Source of the DNA: Symbiodinium natans | Lineage: Eukaryota; Sar; Dinophyceae; Suessiales; Symbiodiniaceae | Assembly (NCBI GenBank): GCA_905221605.1 | Contig: CAJNDS010002308.1 | Coordinates: 412,501 to 476,500 of the forward strand | Direction: 5' to 3' | Length of the DNA: 64,000 nt | Shown here: positions 62,532 to 64,000 of the stretch, piece after piece | How positions within the stretch are numbered: position 1 is the stretch's first letter | Layout of the letters: the number at the start of each line of letters is the position of its first letter | Translations under genes and position numbers: made by a program | Notes under the pieces: model-generated | Seen by the model: only the letters and a program-made list of their open reading frames with translations | Told to the model about the DNA's origin: nothing | Database searches by the model: none

Positions 62532-63620
62532 TTTAGGGTTTAAGGTTTAGGGACTAGGGTTTAGGGTTTAGGGTTTAGGGGTTTAGGGTTAGACTTTAGT
62601 GTTTTGGGGTTAGGGGTAGGGTTTAGGGCTTAGGGTTTAGGGGTTAGGGTTTAGGGCCCTAGGGTTTGACAACCTTGGACCGCGTAGCCCTACAAGGGGT
62701 TTAGACTTTAGTCGGGATTCAGGTTTTGGAGTGTAGGGTTTCCAGGGCGCAGGGTCTAGAAGTCTTGTCCCACTAATCATTGAGTTTAAGAGGCAAGAGC
62801 CTTTCTCGTCGGGAATATCTCTCAGAAGGACCACACACGTGGGAACAAAAAGGAACCCGAAACATTTGTCTAGGTGGCCCCTAAACCCTAAACCCTATAA
62901 ACCCTAAACCCTAAACCCTCAACCCTAGTATAGTTCTCTTGAAGCGACCCGTACTCACTCTGCCGAAGCACCTCCTTGTAGTTCTCTCTGTAGCTCTCTT
63001 GTTCGGTGGGGGGGGGAGGGGGGGTTGTGAAGTCACAGCCGGGAACCCTACAACGCCGCTCTTTAGGCTCAAAATCGCACAAATCCTGGTTTAAGAAGGC
63101 CTTTGGTCCCAAGGATGTACCCTATCCCTTAGGCCCAAAATAGCCCACAAACCTTGTTCAAGAAGGCCGTAGGGCCTTCGGGTATAGTCTTAGTTCGCAC
63201 AGCTGGAAAGCAGTAAGTCTGTCGTGGTTGAACTGCTCGGAGATGGGATGTGTAACTCCCTAAACGCAACTTAGTATGTTATTAGTTACGCCCAAAATCC
63301 CTTAAGCCTAAACCCTACACCCTAACCCTAAGAACCCTAAACCCTAGGCCCTAAGACCCGAAAACCCTAAACCCTAACCAAGGCTCTTGATCCGAGGTGC
63401 CTGAATCCTAAATCCTTGTCTTGCCCTCTAAACCCAAATCCGGACGAGGTACCCTAGACTCCCTTAAAGGGCAAAAAAAACATATACATATATATATATA
63501 TATGTATGTACATATACAGGGCCCTCATTCCCAAACCCCAAACCCCAAACCCCAACCCTAAACCCGAAACCCTAAACCCTACTAAGAACCAGGGGGCTTT
63601 CCCCCAAAAAAACCCTCGAG
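62532..63620. other. No firm gene; mosaic
   Basis: TTTAGGG-type repeats (62,530-62,655), unique stretches (62,660-62,880; 62,935-63,290) containing duplicated CCTTGT-x-AGAAGGCC words, a TA/CA microsatellite (63,480-63,515). Minus-strand frames of 65-74 codons are not convincing. Confidence 0.5.
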
Positions 63621-63710
63621 GCCATTAGTGACTACTACTCGGGCAGCTGGATTGCCATCAGCACCATCACCCTGCAGCTTGCCTGCGAAGAAGCCAGCGT
63701 CTGTTATTAG
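63621..63710 (+). CDS. Putative terminal exon
   Basis: After CCCTCGAG, reads AISDYYSGSWIAISTITLQL then ACEEASVCY and TAG. Looks like folded protein; not recognised. Confidence 0.42.
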   Translation, partial: AISDYYSGSWIAISTITLQLACEEASVCY

Positions 63711-64000
63711 GGTCAAAACCCTGCGCCCTAAACCCCCTAAACCCTGGCGCTTCGGGTCGTCCACGTGAGGTGTAAACACATCGAACCAGAAGGTTCCATG
63801 CTGTCAGGGCCCTCGAAACTTTGAAGTGAACCCCATGAGCCCGAATTGTGACCTCTTGCGCCCGAAGCCCGAAACGCATATGTTCATAGCACCTAGAACT
63901 CACTTTCGGGCCTCAAATACTTACAACTTGGGGGCTTACTTGCAGATCCCCCAACTACCCTTAAAGGATTGTAATACGGCCCGAGGGCCCAGAGTGGCAG
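63711..64000. other. Window edge, no gene called
   Basis: Mostly unique sequence. A minus-strand frame (63,667-63,903) lacks supporting features. CCTTCGGG/CCCGAAGG words recur. Confidence 0.45.

Noticed and set aside
1-64000. CRISPR array
   Set aside because: Repeats are telomeric units without spacers, or foldback elements scattered at random; no repeat-spacer periodicity.
1-64000. tRNA, rRNA or snRNA genes
   Set aside because: I could not find a convincing cloverleaf, rRNA core motif or snRNA hallmark by reading; a covariance-model scan would be needed to exclude small ones.

Overview
This window looks like nuclear DNA of a dinoflagellate. The evidence is: hundreds of TTTAGGG/CCCTAAA (plant/dinoflagellate-type) telomeric units; short GC-rich exons split by many small introns, several needing GC or GA donors; short inverted-repeat elements whose ends coincide with splice sites (introner-like); and two confident protein families, TCTP and glycoside hydrolase family 8, in intron-bearing plus-strand genes. 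It is not a chromosome end. The arrays occur in both orientations, are mostly 20-200 bp, and run across about 54 kb before thinning out. I found no rRNA, tRNA, CRISPR array or prokaryotic operon.

Layout. Positions 1-54,300 form a mosaic of (i) telomere-type arrays, perfect and variant (TTTTAGGG, TTTAGGGG, TTTGGGG, a ten-base CCCTTATAAA type), (ii) about 45 copies of roughly ten families of 80-150 bp palindromic elements, here called A to K, and (iii) 30-200 bp islets of ordinary sequence, many of which read as exons. A satellite of about 180 bp period lies at 9.0-10.2 kb. Positions 54,300-61,350 are nearly free of telomeric repeats and hold a cysteine-rich exon, an F-box-like model and a GH8 enzyme gene. 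Positions 61,350-64,000 return to the mosaic and include a homogeneous GGGCTCA array.

Genes. The firm ones are a membrane-anchored TCTP (45,004-45,885, three exons) and a secreted-type GH8 glucanase-like gene (59,838-61,346, 5' end not found). A series of coiled-coil exons (31.4-43.4 kb, 47.9 kb, 62.5 kb) and many single islets are weaker. All convincing exons are on the plus strand, which fits the unidirectional gene arrays of dinoflagellates, although I read the plus strand more closely. A warning applies to every short islet: in DNA this GC-rich an open frame of 20-35 codons is common by chance, and several islets are open in two frames. I gave weight to splice sites, matching phase, coiled-coil or Cys patterns, and third-position GC.

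Main idea. Telomeric repeat arrays here behave like insertion sequences that became introns. Several are bounded by 6-11 bp direct duplications, and removing the array plus one copy restores a continuous reading frame (5,471-5,639; 12,561-12,666; 12,771-12,813; 45,027-45,095). The unit itself supplies GT (G|GTTTAG) and acceptor (TTTAG|G) signals, and several neighbouring exons join in phase across pure arrays. Other arrays sit inside the inverted-repeat elements, so they arrived after them. This would be a telomeric-repeat introner system. RNA reads across the junctions would decide it.
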